A program made the translations under genes and the position numbers. A model generated the notes under the pieces. The model was not told where the DNA came from, did not search any database, and saw only the letters and a program-made list of their open reading frames with translations. A stretch of 64,000 nt of DNA from Megaustenia siamemsis (taxonomy: Eukaryota > Mollusca > Gastropoda > Stylommatophora > Ariophantidae), in NCBI GenBank assembly GCA_032433765.1, contig JAVIAB010000051.1, forward strand, positions 83,839,973 to 83,903,972. The letters run 5' to 3'. Below, in pieces: positions 43,850 through 56,644 of the stretch (within the stretch, counting starts at the first letter, position 1; each line of letters starts with the position of its first letter).

Positions 43850-46800
43850 GTCCTGCTACCGCTTCCTGCTGTCGCCTCCTGCTACCTGCAGCCGCTTTTT
43901 GCCTCCTGCTTCCTCCTCCTGCTGCTTTCATCTCCTGTCTGCTGCTTTCATCTCCTGTCTGCTGCTTTCATCTCCTGTCTGCTGCTTTCATCTCCTGTCT
44001 GCTGCTTTCATCTCCTGTCTGCTGCTTTCATCTCCTGCCTGCTGCTTTCATCTCCTGCCTGCTGCTTTCATCTCCTGCCTGCTGCTTTCATCTCCTGCCT
44101 GCTGCTTTCATCTCCTGCCTGCTGCTTTCATCTCCTGCCTGCTGCTTTCATCTCCTGCCTGCTGCTTTCATCTCCTGCCTGCTGTTTCATCTCCTGCCTG
44201 CTGCTTTCATCGCATCATCTTCCTGCTTCCTCCTGCCTCATGCTTCCTCCTGCCTCATGCTTCCTCCTGCCTCATGCTTCCTCCTGCCTCATGCTTCCTC
44301 CTGCCTCATGCTTCCTCCTCCTGCTTCCTTCTGTTTCCTCCTCCTGCTTTCAGCTTCCTCTTCCTGCCTTCTGCTTCCTCCTCCTGCCTCCTGCTTCCTC
44401 CTCCTGCTTCCTCCTCCTGCTTCCTCCTCCTGCTTCCTCCTGCTGCTTCCTCCTGCTGCTTCCTCCTGCTGCTTCCTTCTGTTTCCTCCTCCTGCTTTCA
44501 GCTTCCTCCTCCTGCCTTCTGCTTCCTCCTCCTGCTTTCTGCTTCCTCCTCCTGCCTCCTGCTTCCTCCTCCTGCTTCCTCCTCCTGCTTTCTCCTCCTG
44601 CTTTCTCCTTCTGCTTTCTCCTCCTGCTTTCTCCTCCTGCTTCCTCCTTCTGCTTTCTCCTCCTGCTTCCTCCTCCTGCTTCCTCCTCCTGCTTCCTCCT
44701 CCTGCTTCCTCCTCCTGCTTCCTCCTCCTGCTTCCTCCTCCTGCTTCCTCCTCCTGCTTCCTCCTGCTGCTTCATCTCCTGCCTGCTGCTTTCATCTCCT
44801 GCCTGCTGCTTTCATCTCCTGCCTGCTGCTTTCATCCCCTGCCTGCTGCTTTCATCCCCTGCCTGCTGCTTTCATCCATGCCTGCTGCTTTCATCCCTGC
44901 CTGCTGCTTTCATCTCCTGCCTGATGCTTTCATCTCCTGCCTGCTGCTTTCATCTCCTGCCTGCTGCTTTCATCTCCTGCCTGCTGCTTTCATCTCCTGC
45001 CTGCTGCTTTCATCTCCTGCCTGCTGCTTTCATCTCCTGCCTGCTGCTTTCATCTCCTGCCTGCTGCTTTCATCTCCTGCCTGCTGCTTTCATCCCCTGC
45101 CTGCTGCTTTCATCCCCTGCCTGCTGCTTTCATCCCATGCCTGCTGCTTTCATCCCCTGCCTGCTGCTTTCATCTCCTGCCTGATGCTTTCATCTCCTGC
45201 CTGCTGCTTTCATCTCCTGCCTGCTGCTTTCATCTCCTGCCTGCTGCTTTCATCTCCTGCCTGCTGCTTTCATCTCCTGCCTGCTGCTTTCATCTCCTGC
45301 CTGCTGCTTTCATCTCCTGCCTGCTGCTTTCATCTCCTGCCTGCTGCTTTCATCTCCTGCCTGCTGCTTTCATCTCCTGCCTGCTGCTTTCATCTCCTGC
45401 CTGATGCTTTCATCTCCTGCCTGATGCTTTCATCTCCTGCCTGCTGCTTTCATCTCCTGCCTGCTGCTTTCTCCTCCTGCCTGCTGCTTTCTCCTCCTGC
45501 CTGCTGCTTTCTCCTCCTGCCTGCTGCTTTCTCCTCCTGCCTGCTGCTTTCTCCTCCTGCCTGCTGCTTTCTCCTCCTGCCTGCTGCTTTCTCCTCCTGC
45601 CTGCTGCTTCCTCATCCTGCATCCTCCTCCTGCTTCCTCCAGCCTCATGCTTCCTCCTCCTGCTTCCTTCTTCTTCCTCCTCCTGCTTCCTTCAGCTTCC
45701 TCCTCCTGCTTCCTTCAGCTTCCTCCTCCGGCCTTCAGCTTCCTCCTCCGGCCTTCAGCTTCCTCCTCCGGCCTTTACCTTCCTCCTCCGGCCTTCACCT
45801 TCCTCCTCTGGCCTTCACCTTCCTCCTCTGGCCTTCACCTTCCTCCTCCGGCCTTCACCTTCCTCCTCCGGCCTTCAGCTTCCTCCTCCGGCCTTCAGCT
45901 TCCTCCTCCGGCCTTCAGCTTCATCCTCCGGCCTTCAGCTTCATCCTCCGGCCTTCAGCTTCCTCCTGCCTTCTGCTTCCTCCTCCTGCTTCCTCCTCCT
46001 GCTTCCTCCTCCTGCTTCCTCCTCCTGCTTCCTCCTCCTGCCTCTGCTTCCTCTTCCTGCTTCATCCTCATGCCTTTTGCCTCCTCCTCCTGCCTCCTTT
46101 TGCTCCCCCCCTGCCTTTTGCTTCCTTCTCCTGCCTTTTGCTTCCTTCTCCTGCCTTTTGCTTCCTCCTCCTGCCTTTTGCTTTCTCCTCCTGCCTTTTG
46201 CTTCCTCCTCCTGCCTTTTGCTTCCTCCTCCTGCCTTTTGCTTCCTCCTCCTGCCTCCTCCTCCTCCTGCCTCCTCCTCCTGCCTCCTCCTCCTGCCTCC
46301 TCCTCCTCCTGCCTCCTCCTCCTGCCTCCTCCTCCTCCTGCCTCCTCCTCCTCCTGCCTCCTCCTCCTCCTGCCTCCTCCTGCTGCCTCCTCCTCCTCCT
46401 GCCTCCTCCTCCTCCTGCCTCCTCCTCCTGCCTCTTCCTCCTGCCTTTTGCTTCCTCCTCCTGCTTTCTCCTCCTCCTGCTTTCTCCTCCTCCTGCTTTC
46501 TCCTCCTCCTGCTTCCTAGCCCTGCCTCCTCCTGCTTCCTCCTCCTGCCTCTGCTTCCTCTTCCTGCCTCCTCCTGCTTCCTCCTCCTGCCTCTGCTTCC
46601 TCTTCCTGCTTCTTCCTCTTCCTGCTTCTTCCTCCTCCTCCTGCTTCTTCCTCCTCCTCCTGATTCTTCCTCCTCCTCCTGCTTCTTCCTCCTCCTCCTG
46701 CTTCTTCCTCCTCCTCCTGCGTCTTCCTCCTCCTCCTGCTTCTTCCTCCTCCTCCTGCGTCTTCCTCCTCCTCCTGCGTCTTCCTCCTCCTCCTGCTTCT

Positions 46801-48656
46801 TCCTCCTCCTCCTGCTTCTTCCTCCTCCTCCTGCTTCTTCCTCCTCATCTTGCTTCTTCCTCCTCATCCTGATTCCTCCTCATCCTGATTCTTCCTCCTC
46901 CTGCTTCTTCCTCCTCCTGCTTCTTCCTCCTCCTGCTTCTTCCTCCTCCTGCTTCTTCCTCCTCCTGCTTCTTCCTCCTCCTGCTTCTTCCTCCTCCTGC
47001 TTCTTCCTCCTCCTGCTTCTTCCTCCTCCTGCTTCTTCCTCCTCCTGCTTCTTCCTCCTCCTTGCTCCTCCTTCTTCTGCTTCCTCCTTCTTCTGCTTCC
47101 TCCTCTTTTTGCTTCCTCCTCCTTCTGCTTCCTCCTCCTTCTGCTTCCTCCTCCTTCTGCTTCCTCTTCCTTCTGCTTCCTCCTCCTTCTGCATCCTCCT
47201 CCTTCTGCTTCCTCCTCCTTCTGCTTCCTCCTCCTCCTGCTTCCTCCTCCTCCTCCTGCTTCCTCCTCCTCCTCCTGCTTCCTCCTCCTCCTCCTCCTGC
47301 TTCGTCCTCCTCCTCCTGTTTCGTCCTCCTCCTGTTTCGTCCTCCTCCTCCTGTTTCCTCTTCCTCTTCCTCCTGCGTTCTCCTCCCCCTGCTTCCTTCT
47401 CCTCCCCCTGCTTCCTTCTCCTCCCCCTGCTTCCTTCTCCTCCCCCTGCTTCCTTCTCCCTCCCTGCTTCCTTCACCTCCCCCTGCTTCCTTCTCCTCCT
47501 CCTGCTTCCTTCTCCTTCTTCCTTCTCCTCCTCTTCTTCCTTCTCCTCCTCTGCTTCCTTCTCCTCCTCCTGCTTCCTTCTCCTCCTCCTGCTTCCTTCT
47601 CCTCCTCCTGCTTCCTTCTCCTCCTCCTGCTTCCTTCTCCTCCTCCTGCTTCCTTCTCCTCCTCCTGCTTCCTTCTCCTCCTCCTGCTTCCTTCTCCTCC
47701 TCCTGCTTCCTCCTCCCCTCCCCCTGCTTCCTCCTCCTGCTTCCTCCTCCTGCTTCCTCCTCCTCCTCCTGCTTCCTCCTCCTCCTGCTTTCCTCCTCCT
47801 CCTCCTCCTGCTCCTCCTCCTCCTCCTGCTTCCTCCTCCTCCTCCTGCTTCCTCCTCCTGCTGCTTCCTACTCCTGCTTCCTCTTGCTTTATCCTCCTGC
47901 TTCCTCTTGCTTTCTCCTCCACCTGCTTTCTCCTCCACCTGCTTTCTCCTCCACCTGCTTTCTCCTCCACCTGCTTTCTCCTCCACCTGCTTTCTCCTCC
48001 ACCTGCTTTCTCCTCCACCTGCTTTCTCCTCCACCTGCTTCCTCCTCCTCCTGCTTCCTCCTCCTCCTGCTTCGTCCGTCTCGCTCTCTCCGTCTCGCTC
48101 CATCCGTCTCGCTCCATCCGTCTCGCTCCATCCGTCTCGCTCCATCCGTCTCGCTCTCTCCGTCTCGCTCCATCCGTCTCGCTCCATCCGTCTCGCTCCA
48201 TCCGTCTCGCTCTCTCTCCGTCTCGCTCTCTCTCCGTCTCGCTCTCTCTCCGTCTCGCTCTCTCTCCGTCTCGCTCTCTCTCCGTCTCGCTCTCTCTCCG
48301 TCTCGCTCTCTCCGTCTCGCTCTCTCCGTCTCGCTCTCTCCGTCTCGCTCTCTCTGTCTCGCTCTCTCCGTCTCGCTCTCTCCGTCTAGCTCTCTCCGTC
48401 TAGCTCCCTCCGTCTCGCTCCCTCCGTCTCGCTCCCTCCGTCTAGCTCCCTCCGTCTCGCTCCCTCCGTCTCGCTCGCTCGCTCCGTCTCGCTCGCTCGC
48501 TCCGTCTCGCTCCATCCGTCTCGCACCCTCCGTCTCGCACCCTCCGTCTCTCTCCCTCCGTCTCGCTCCCTCCGTCTCGCTCCCTCCGTCTCGCTCCCTC
48601 CGTCTCGCTCCCTCCGTCTCGCTCCCTCCGTCTCACTCCCTCCGTCTCACTCCCGT
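43850..48656. repeat. 4.8-kb pyrimidine-rich tandem block
   Basis: Successive arrays: tgctgctttcatctcctgcc (20 bp, 43915-44215 and 44765-45610), cttcctcctcctg types (44220-44765, 45610-47880), ctccacctgctttc (47910-48035) and ctctccgtctcg (12 bp, 48070-48650). The + strand is mostly C/T. Frames of up to 1039 residues (Ser/Leu/Pro/Cys-rich on +, Glu/Arg/Gly-rich on -) follow from composition and are not genes. Confidence 0.95.
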
Positions 48657-48666
48657 CTTATTGTAG

Positions 48667-48702
48667 GCGGTGAAATTTCTCTTCAAACTCGTGGTTTCTT
48701 AG
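48667..48702 (+). CDS. Possible terminal exon of the nucleoplasmin-like gene
   Basis: A ttattgtag acceptor follows the 4.8-kb pyrimidine-rich block. In the phase left by exon g it would add AVKFLFKLVVS and a TAG stop. The splice signal is good, but the peptide does not resemble a nucleoplasmin tail. A loose AATAAA lies near 49356. The true last exon may instead lie elsewhere or beyond the window. Confidence 0.2.
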   Translation, partial: AVKFLFKLVVS

Positions 48703-49452
48703 TAACGTTTCACTCCCCGGTCACTGTCAAATGAGATCCGGTTTTAGCCATTCAGTTAACCGCCAAAAAAAAAGTAACCTATGTGCGCTCTGCGCACGTT
48801 CAAAAATATTTGGCAGTTTAGTAAAAGACCAGACCAGAATGGGCGTTGACAAACACATTTAAGCAATCGAAAATCTAATCCAGAAATAGGTGTGTCGGTT
48901 CGAAAAACGTGCAGCAGGTCTGCAAGTCTACTACTAATAGACAAGCTAGCCCAGGTAAGTCACTTAGTGGGTAGCTCACTGCGAGATATGCCTAGGATGC
49001 CTAGAAAATTGTCTACACCAGTGGGATCTATTTCGTCTTTGTCTGTCGTCACTAGGTACTTCACCTCATCTACCTGGGACTGGATGTTGATAAAGGTAGA
49101 GAGGAAAAAGTTCTTACATATAGCATCCTCGACGTGTACACTCCATTCGAGACAACTAAAGTTGGCCTGAACACCAATTACCTATAACACCTCATCCCCA
49201 ATTTAAGGGAGGTAATAATCGCAGCAATTGACAGTTCTGATTATCTGGATGCTGTCCCTTGTCTTGCTATCATATTTGAGAAATGGAGAACGTTGGAAAA
49301 AGGTGTTTTTTTGGTGTGGGGGAAAAAGGGGGGGGGGGGGGGGGCGTCAGGAAAAAATATAATAAAAATACTTTTGAACTGAAGGATACCTTAGTACTAG
49401 AATGACACGCGTATTAGAACAAAAAGAGCATTTACTAACTCGTTATATTGAA
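48703..49452. other. No gene supported; poly-G tract
   Basis: A G homopolymer-like run of about 20 at 49326-49344. A small frame at 48892-49170 has no recognised similarity. Confidence 0.45.
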
Positions 49453-49730
49453 GAGAGCCACGGTGGTGAGAGCTTAGTGAGCTCGCTTCCTGACCAGAAT
49501 TGACCGGGTTCGATCCCCAGCAGTGGTGGATTTTTTAAAAATGATTTAAGGTCCGGGGTTCACCCAGCCTCAAAAAAATGGGTACCAGAGATTTTTCTGG
49601 GAAGTAAAGCTGGCCTGGCGTGATACTGACCACATCACCCAGAAATGTGCCGTGGTCATAGAACAATATGGTCACTAACACCTTATTCCCCATACGACTA
49701 GCAAAGCGTGGAGGGAATTTTTACTTATAA
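49453..49730 (+). mobile_element. tRNA-derived SINE, family 1 variant head
   Basis: Forward copy with a different tRNA-like head (cacggtggtgagagcttag, B box gggttcgatcccc). The family body follows (gggttcacccagcc, tttttctgggaagtaaagc, atggtcactaacacc). Confidence 0.82.
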
Positions 49731-50684
49731 TGAAGGTTGGATTCAATATTCACGGATCTGTACAAAAAGCCGTCCTTAATAATCATGTTTCTTGCTGCTG
49801 TTATACACAGAGCAATACTAGTCTAGCCAAATCATGATCCACTTTCTGCCCTTCTTTGTTAACCTTTCTATGAATTTTGTGCCTTTTCGTTGCTAACTAC
49901 CACTTCACCTTTTAAATGTGCATCTCATCAGGCCCGTAACCCTGACGATCGTTGGGAAACTCTTAATGACGTCTTCACAATGTTCCCCTAACCCCCAAAA
50001 TTAAGAGCTGATTTATGAGATGTGACGGTTCATCCTTTCCATTATTTTTGTCTTATTTTCCTTGTCACATTTTTTAGTACTGTGTCAGACATGGTTATAA
50101 GCAAGGTCTATAGATCTCTATATCATGTATCAACATGTATGTGTGGTACTTAAATTACTGCATTTATCAATGGGATTGACAGATGCTCCATCTCATTAAT
50201 CTTTTATACATCAATTTCACTCACAAGTTGATTGCACTATCTGGACAACTGACAATATCTCGCCAGTGTTGAGATCGTGCAATAGGCTGAGGTAGCTAGG
50301 GCCTGTTTTAAAGGAGTTTATTAAGCTCACATTCATTTCATAATCGAGCTGTTAAGTTTACCTAGCCTTCGAGTACCAAAACATTTATCTGCGGGAAAAA
50401 GGCGGTCTGGTGCTGTGCTGACCATATTATCAAGAATATGCCGAGAACGAGCAAAGATCTGTGCCCACTAATCCAAGCGGTCCATATCGTTAAGACGAAA
50501 ACGGGACATTGAGAGGGAAATATCGGGGATATCCGGAAGTTATAAAATATTCGTTATTCATGAAAAAGTAAACCTGCAGAAAAAATGGACTATAATTCAA
50601 CAATAAATACAGTCACCATGATATAGTAATGCGATTTCATGATTATACAAATTACTGGTATCCATGATATTGCTTTACGATTAT
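49731..50684. other. No recognisable feature
   Basis: Single-copy-looking, AT-rich sequence. Confidence 0.45.
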
Positions 50685-50960
50685 TGAGTGCCGTCTCTGC
50701 GTCGAAGGTTGGCTACCATGGAGCGCAATTCCGTTGTCTCTTGCTTTGATAGTGCAGGGTTAAAATATCTCTCCATGTCTTTCTTTGGAATAGTACGTGA
50801 TGATGCTCAAATCTCTTTATGGTGGTCAGCCATAATCGTCTTTCGTGTCTTGAATATGCCTTTTGTGTACTACACACTTTGATGATTTCACTTTCTGAAC
50901 CGTTGATAATATCTGATTCTTCCGCCCCATCTACCGTCAGACTTTGTTCAATAGAGATGG
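50685..50960 (-). mobile_element. LINE 3'-end remnant
   Basis: The minus strand reads HERRLWLTTIKRFEHHHVLF and TLHYQSKRQRNCAPW. The terminal ggttggctaccatggagcgc motif is shared with the elements at 40440 and 26797. Confidence 0.55.
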
Positions 50961-51985
50961 ACATTCCCTGTAGGAGCCAGTGATGTCGAAATATATATTT
51001 GCGTGTTGAACCGCGAACACAGGCTATCGAAGATAGGTCAAACATATCAACACAAGAATACTATTCCATTGAAATATCGATACAGTTCATAGTCGCTGGT
51101 CAGAAGTAAACATAACCACAACGGGGAATATCAGCATATATTAAAAATCAGATTATGGGTTACGATTATATGATTGTCTAACATTAAAGTAAATACATTT
51201 TATAAGTTTATGACAAACTACGCAAATTTAAGCTGTTAAACGAGACGAGACGGCTTTTGGGGGATGGGGGGAGCGGAAATTTGAAATTAAAATAAAAAGA
51301 GTAACATGCAATTCAAAACGGTACATAGTGTCAGCCTACACTAACCCCAAACGAAGCAAACAGAAGAATAAAAGACCGCCAATGTCTCCCCTCGATGCTG
51401 AAAGGCAAATGAGGATGGAAAGAACATAAAGTCCCACATTTCCTATACCACACATTAGATGAGCCAGAGTTCTTTCTTTTATTGTGACAAAACATTTCAT
51501 ACTTTTTGTGTCTGTTATGGAATATTTCTCTTATTTTAGATTATAACGTCCTATTAAGATAGGAGCGGTGGATCCATTACAAAGCAACCCCAGCTATCCC
51601 GGCATACCCAGCGTAATGCGTGACAGTCTGTAAACACTGCACGATCTTTTGTACTTTTTTCGGCCTAGCAAATTTTGACAAGAAACTGCTAGACTGCGTT
51701 GGCTGACACCATACAGGGGCGGAGCTGACATGAAGACGTGAACACGGGACGGTTATTGAAAATTATAAAGCGTCCAGTTCTTGCTGAAATAGAATTGCAT
51801 TTTCTATCGTTAAGAGAGGTACACAACAGGGATAAATGGATCCGATTCCGTATATTCCAAGTTGAAACTGTTGTCTCATGATAAACCAACTACAATTGAG
51901 GTTGAAATATAATTTCGCCGGTTCTCAGAGCTAAAAACGAATCAAATCTTATCTTTGTAATCAAGACGAATTCCATAGTGGTTGC
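50961..51985. other. No recognisable feature
   Basis: No exon or repeat family supported. Confidence 0.45.
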
Positions 51986-52480
51986 AAAGCGGTCAGACAA
52001 ATCACATTTTGGTCCCCTTTATAGACAAATCACATTTTGGTCCCCTTTATAGACAAATCACATTTTGGTTCCATCTAGACAGATCACATTTTTGCTCTAA
52101 AGGTTACAAATAAATTTCAAATTTAGAGTGTTACAGCAAATGTTTAGTTTTGAACGTTATACAAATCTGTTTAATTTTGAGCGTTACAACATATTTTAGT
52201 TTTGAGCATTAAAACTTATTTTAGGTTTGAGCATTAAAACAAATGTTTAGTTTTGCGCGTTACAACAAATCTTTAGTTTTCAGCATTACAAGTCTTTAAT
52301 TTAGGGCGTTACAACAAATCTGTTTAATTTTGAGCGTTACTTCTAATTTATGACGTTAAAACAAATCTAATTTTGAGCGTTACGTCTAATTAATTTATGG
52401 CGTTAAAACAAATCTGTTTAATTTATGACGCCAAAACAAATCTGACTGATTTTAAGCACTGTAAAGAACCTGGTCTGTTT
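51986..52480. repeat. Degenerate repeats (acaaatcacattttggtccc; tttagttttgagcgttacaa)
   Basis: Three copies of a ~28-bp unit at 51998-52080, then irregular ~25-bp units to 52470. An older, decayed minisatellite. Confidence 0.75.
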
Positions 52481-52559
52481 TGAGCGCTAGCAATCACTAG
52501 TCACACTTTACACACATTGACAACGTGATCCATTTTAAAAGTGAATTGTATGTACAGCG

Positions 52560-54590
52560 ATGAGGTGGGTGGTGGTGTTTATATTGGTGGTGTTTATATT
52601 GGTGGTGTTTATATTGGTGGAGCTTGTGTTGGTGTGGTGATTACGTTTGGTAACAGTGCTGTGACAGTGGGATTTTGGTGTGACTACAGTGGTGTGACTA
52701 CAGTGGTGTGACTACAGTGGTGTGACTACAGTGGTGTGACTACAGTGGTGTGACTACAGTGGTGTGACTACAGTGGTGTGACAATGGCAAGTTGGTGTGA
52801 CAATGGGATGTTGGTGTGACCACAGTGATGTGACAATGGGATGTTTAGTGTGACTACATTTATGTAAAGGTAAGGTAAGGTAAAGTACGAGACTTGAACC
52901 GGCGTCTTAGCACGCGAGTATATACCCATATGTGCTCGGCCGCCTATCCAAAAATGTTCGGATATTTCTGTATAGTGTAGCCTCAAGCATCGAAACTCAG
53001 ATGCGAAGCGACATTCCTCACCTTCCCAGGATAATATACCCTGGTACCCATTTCTGCCAACGGCTGGGTCGACCGTGGGGGTATTTTTTTTTTATTCCAA
53101 CCACGAGTACAACTCACACTGCTCCCAGCGGGAATTGAACACGGGTTGTCCGAACGTCGGTAGTCTAGTCGGGTTACATTTATGTGACTTCAGTGATGTG
53201 ACACGTGAATGGAATAGGACAATCGACTGTTTTTGTGACAACTGATGTGACAATGGTATGTTCTGTGTGACAACTGTGCTGTGACAATTGTATGTTTTGT
53301 GACAACTGTGCTGTGACAATTGTATGTTTTGTGTAACAACTGATGTGACAATGGTGTTTTGTGTGACAACTGATGTGACAATTGCATGTTCTGTGTGACA
53401 ACTGATGTGATAATTGTATGATCAGTGCGACAACTGATGTGATAATTGTATGATCAGTGCGACAACTGATGTGACAATTATGTGTTCTGAGTGACAACTG
53501 ATGTGACATTTGTATGTTGTGTGACAACTGATGTAACAAAGTATGATCAGTGTGACAGTTGTGACAATTGTATGTTCTGTGGGACAACTGTGATGTGACA
53601 ATGTGATGTGACAATGTGATGTTCTGTAAAACTGATGTGACAACGGAATGTTCTGTGTGACAACGGAATGTTCTGTGTCAACTGATGTGACAATCGGTTT
53701 TTCTGTGTGATAGGTGTGACAATCGTATTTTCTGACAACTAATGTGACAATCGTATTTTGTGTGACAACATATGTGACAATCGTATTTTCTGACAACTAA
53801 TGTGACAACGTATTTTGTGTGACAACTTATGTGACAATCGTATTTTGTGTGACAACTTATGTGACAATCGTATTTTGTGTGGCAACTGGTGTGACAATCG
53901 TATTTTCTGTGTGACCACTGATGTGGCATTCGTTTTTTCTGTGTGACAACTGATGTGGCATTCGTTTTTTCTGTGTGACAACTGATGTGACATTCGTATT
54001 TTCTGTGTGACAACTGATGTGACATTTGTATTTTGTGATTGACAGCTGTGATGTGACAATAGTGTTCCGTTTGACTACTGTGATGTGACAATAGTGTTCT
54101 GTTTGACTACTGTGATGTGACAATGGGATATTGTGTGACTACTATGATGTAACAATGGGATATTGTGTGACTACTGTGATGTGACAATGGGATTATGCGT
54201 GACTACTGTGATGTGATAATGGGATGTTATGCGTGACTACTGTGATGTGACAATGGGATATTGTGTGACTACTGTGATGTGACAATGGGATATTGTGTGA
54301 CTACTGTGATGTGACAATGGGATATTGTGTGACTACTGTGATGTGACAATGGGATGTTGTGCGTGACCAATGGGATGTTATGCGTGACCATGGATGTTAT
54401 GCGTGACCAATGGGATGTTATGCGTGACTACTAGGATGTGACAGTGGGATATTATGTGTGACTACTGTGATTGAACAATGGGATGTTATGTGTGACTACT
54501 GTGATGTGACAATGGGATGTTATGTGACTACTGTGTTGTGACAATGGGATGTTATATGTGACTACTGTGATGTGGATTCACTATAGCAGT
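52560..54590. repeat. TGTGAC-type minisatellite family, split by a SINE
   Basis: ggtgtttatattggt (52571-52620), then gtggtgtgactaca (14 bp, 52680-52790). The SINE lies at 52866-53174. Then come gtgacaactgatgtgacaat units (53186-54050) and gactactgtgatgtgacaat units (54060-54570). CHTEHTIVTSVV-type minus frames are artefacts. Confidence 0.88.
52866..53174 (-). mobile_element. tRNA-derived SINE, family 2, 5'-truncated
   Basis: Matches 2674-3003, but the head stops at tagtctagtcggg, so the A-box end is missing. Direct repeats tacatttatgt at 52855-52865 and 53175-53185 mark the insertion. Its tail is a run of (CTTAC)n on the minus strand. Confidence 0.9.
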
Positions 54591-54599
54591 TGTGGGAAA

Positions 54600-54865
54600 T
54601 CGTATGACGTAAATAATGTTGACGCACGGGGGGTGGGGGGTGATATTTGTTTGCCGAAATGTATTTTATGTACGATGCGATGACAATAGATCTGTATCCG
54701 CCACTGTAGCCACATTGTGTTCTATGAAAGTCACGTTCTCTTTTGATCCTGACATTGTGAATCTGTGCTAACAGGAATTCACAGATACATACTTCTTCAG
54801 TGTTGCCAGTTCGAAATGTGTATCAATTTGATAATCCAATGGGTTCGGTTACATTGGTATTTTTT
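54600..54865. other. No recognisable feature
   Basis: Short spacer ending in a T-run at 54860-54873. Confidence 0.45.
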
Positions 54866-54879
54866 TTTTTTTTTATGTA

Positions 54880-55540
54880 TGTCAACTCGGTAGGCTACAT
54901 TGGTTTTCTAAATGTTTATCAGTTGAATCGGTAGGCTACATTGGTTTTCTAAATGTTTATCAGTTAAATCGGTAGGCTACATTGGTTTTCTAAATGCTTA
55001 TCAGTTGAATCGGTAGGCTACATTGGTTTTCTAAATGCTTATCAGTTGAATCGGTAGCTACATTGGTTTTCTAAATGTTTATCAGTTGAATCGGTAGGCT
55101 ACATTTGTTTTCTAAATGTTTATCAGTTGAATCGGTAGGCTACATTGGTTTTCTAAATGTTTATCAGTTGAATCGGTAGGCTACATTGGTTTTCTAAATG
55201 TTTATTAGTTGATTCTGTGATGTCAGCTACATTGGTTTTCTAAATGTTTATCAGTTGAATCGGTAGGCCACATTGGTTTTCTAAATGTTTATCAGTTAAA
55301 TCGGTAGGCTACATTGGTTTTCTAAATGTTTATTAGTTGATTCTGTGATGTGAGCTACATTGGTTTTCTAAATGTTTATCAGTTGAATCGGTAGGCCACA
55401 TTGGTTTTCTAAATGTTTATCAGTTAACTCAGTGGACTAATTGGCTTCCTAAATGGTTATCAGTTTACTCAGTGAGCTCCATTGTTTTCCTAAATGTTTA
55501 TTTTACTCAATGGGCTACATTCCTTTTCTAAATGTTCGTT
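54880..55540. repeat. 41-bp minisatellite
   Basis: Unit atcagttgaatcggtaggct + acattggttttctaaatgttt. Variants such as attagttgattctgtgatgt recur twice about 120 bp apart, suggesting a higher-order duplication. Confidence 0.92.
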
Positions 55541-55554
55541 TGTTCAAAGAGTTA

Positions 55555-55790
55555 CATAGGGTGACTGGTTGGCCTCGAGACAGAGGTGAGTTCTAATCCC
55601 GGCTGCACCAGTTGGGATTTTCATTTGTGATTTATCTGCGGCAACCACCCCTGGTCTCAGCAGCGAGGCCCAGTTGAAACGTCGAATACTCGTCGATGGA
55701 AAACAAAGTACCTTCGAAGACGTAGTTATCTGCCTGTACGGCAAGGGACCCCTGTGCACACGGCTGCCAAGGCAATAAAAATTAACACGC
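55555..55790 (+). mobile_element. Possible tRNA-derived SINE, family 5
   Basis: tRNA-like gactggttggcctcgagac and gttctaatcccggctgcacc, followed by a body with accacccctggtctcagc. Only one copy was seen, so the classification is tentative. Confidence 0.5.
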
Positions 55791-56185
55791 AAAATTTAGT
55801 TCCTAGACTTTAGAGATTTTGCCAGAGGTGAATGCTGACAAGTGAAATGGTGACATTGGTTTCCAAAATGATTTATTCCTTTGAGTGAATCGAGTTCAGA
55901 TAATATGAATCTAAAGAAAATAGCAAGCAAATGTTTGTCCATGAAAGGAAGCTGATGACGTAGTTGCTTTGTATTGTGATTTACACATTTTAACCAATCG
56001 TATTCGATTGCAGCGCGGCCATATTGGATATTGGTTTTCTGCACTGATTTCTAATCGTTTGTCCAGACTGGTTAGCAAATCTTTCCCCCTCAAATGTCCC
56101 CATTTGGAGACTAAGATCTTGATCATTTCTGGTTCACTGATTCAGCTACACAGTTGGCGTCTTCTTTCTCCTTATGAGATACTTA
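55791..56185. other. No recognisable feature
   Basis: Spacer sequence, no feature supported. Confidence 0.45.
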
Positions 56186-56400
56186 ATTCTTAAATACCTC
56201 AACGTGTTAACTTCTATACTCAAATGTAACCTTAAATACCTCAACGTGTTAACTTCTGTACTCAAATGTAACCTTAAATACCTCAACGTGTTAACTTCTG
56301 TACTCAAATGTAACCTTAAATACCTCAACGTGTTAACTTCTATACTCAAATGTAACCTTAAATACCTCAACGTGTTAGCTTCTATACTCAACTACAACAC
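56186..56400. repeat. 42-bp minisatellite
   Basis: Unit ttaaatacctcaacgtgtta + acttctgtactcaaatgtaacc, five copies, frame-preserving. Confidence 0.93.
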
Positions 56401-56644
56401 AATGCTATAGTGTTGTCTAGAGTCAATCTTCTGTGTCAAAGTCACCGCCTGCCTGTCTCAAAGATAACTATTTTTTTCCCATGTTATTCATGTGGATTCC
56501 TGAAAAATGTATACAGTGTTTTTTTTGTTTACATGGCTTTATCTTTAATTCTCTTACAATTAGATCTTTTGGTCTTCCTTGTTTTGTCAATGACTTACAG
56601 AAACTCTGGAGGCTGAATAGATAGCATTGGTTTTCGGCTTTCGC

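Noticed and set aside
43753..46872. 1039-residue open frame and other large overlapping frames to 48666
   Set aside because: Composition-driven: CT-rich tandem units lack stops in several frames at once, and the peptide is only Ser/Leu/Pro/Cys/Ala. It overlaps a real microexon in a different setting.
48892..49170. 92-residue frame downstream of the pyrimidine block
   Set aside because: No similarity recognised and no fitting splice phase to exon g.
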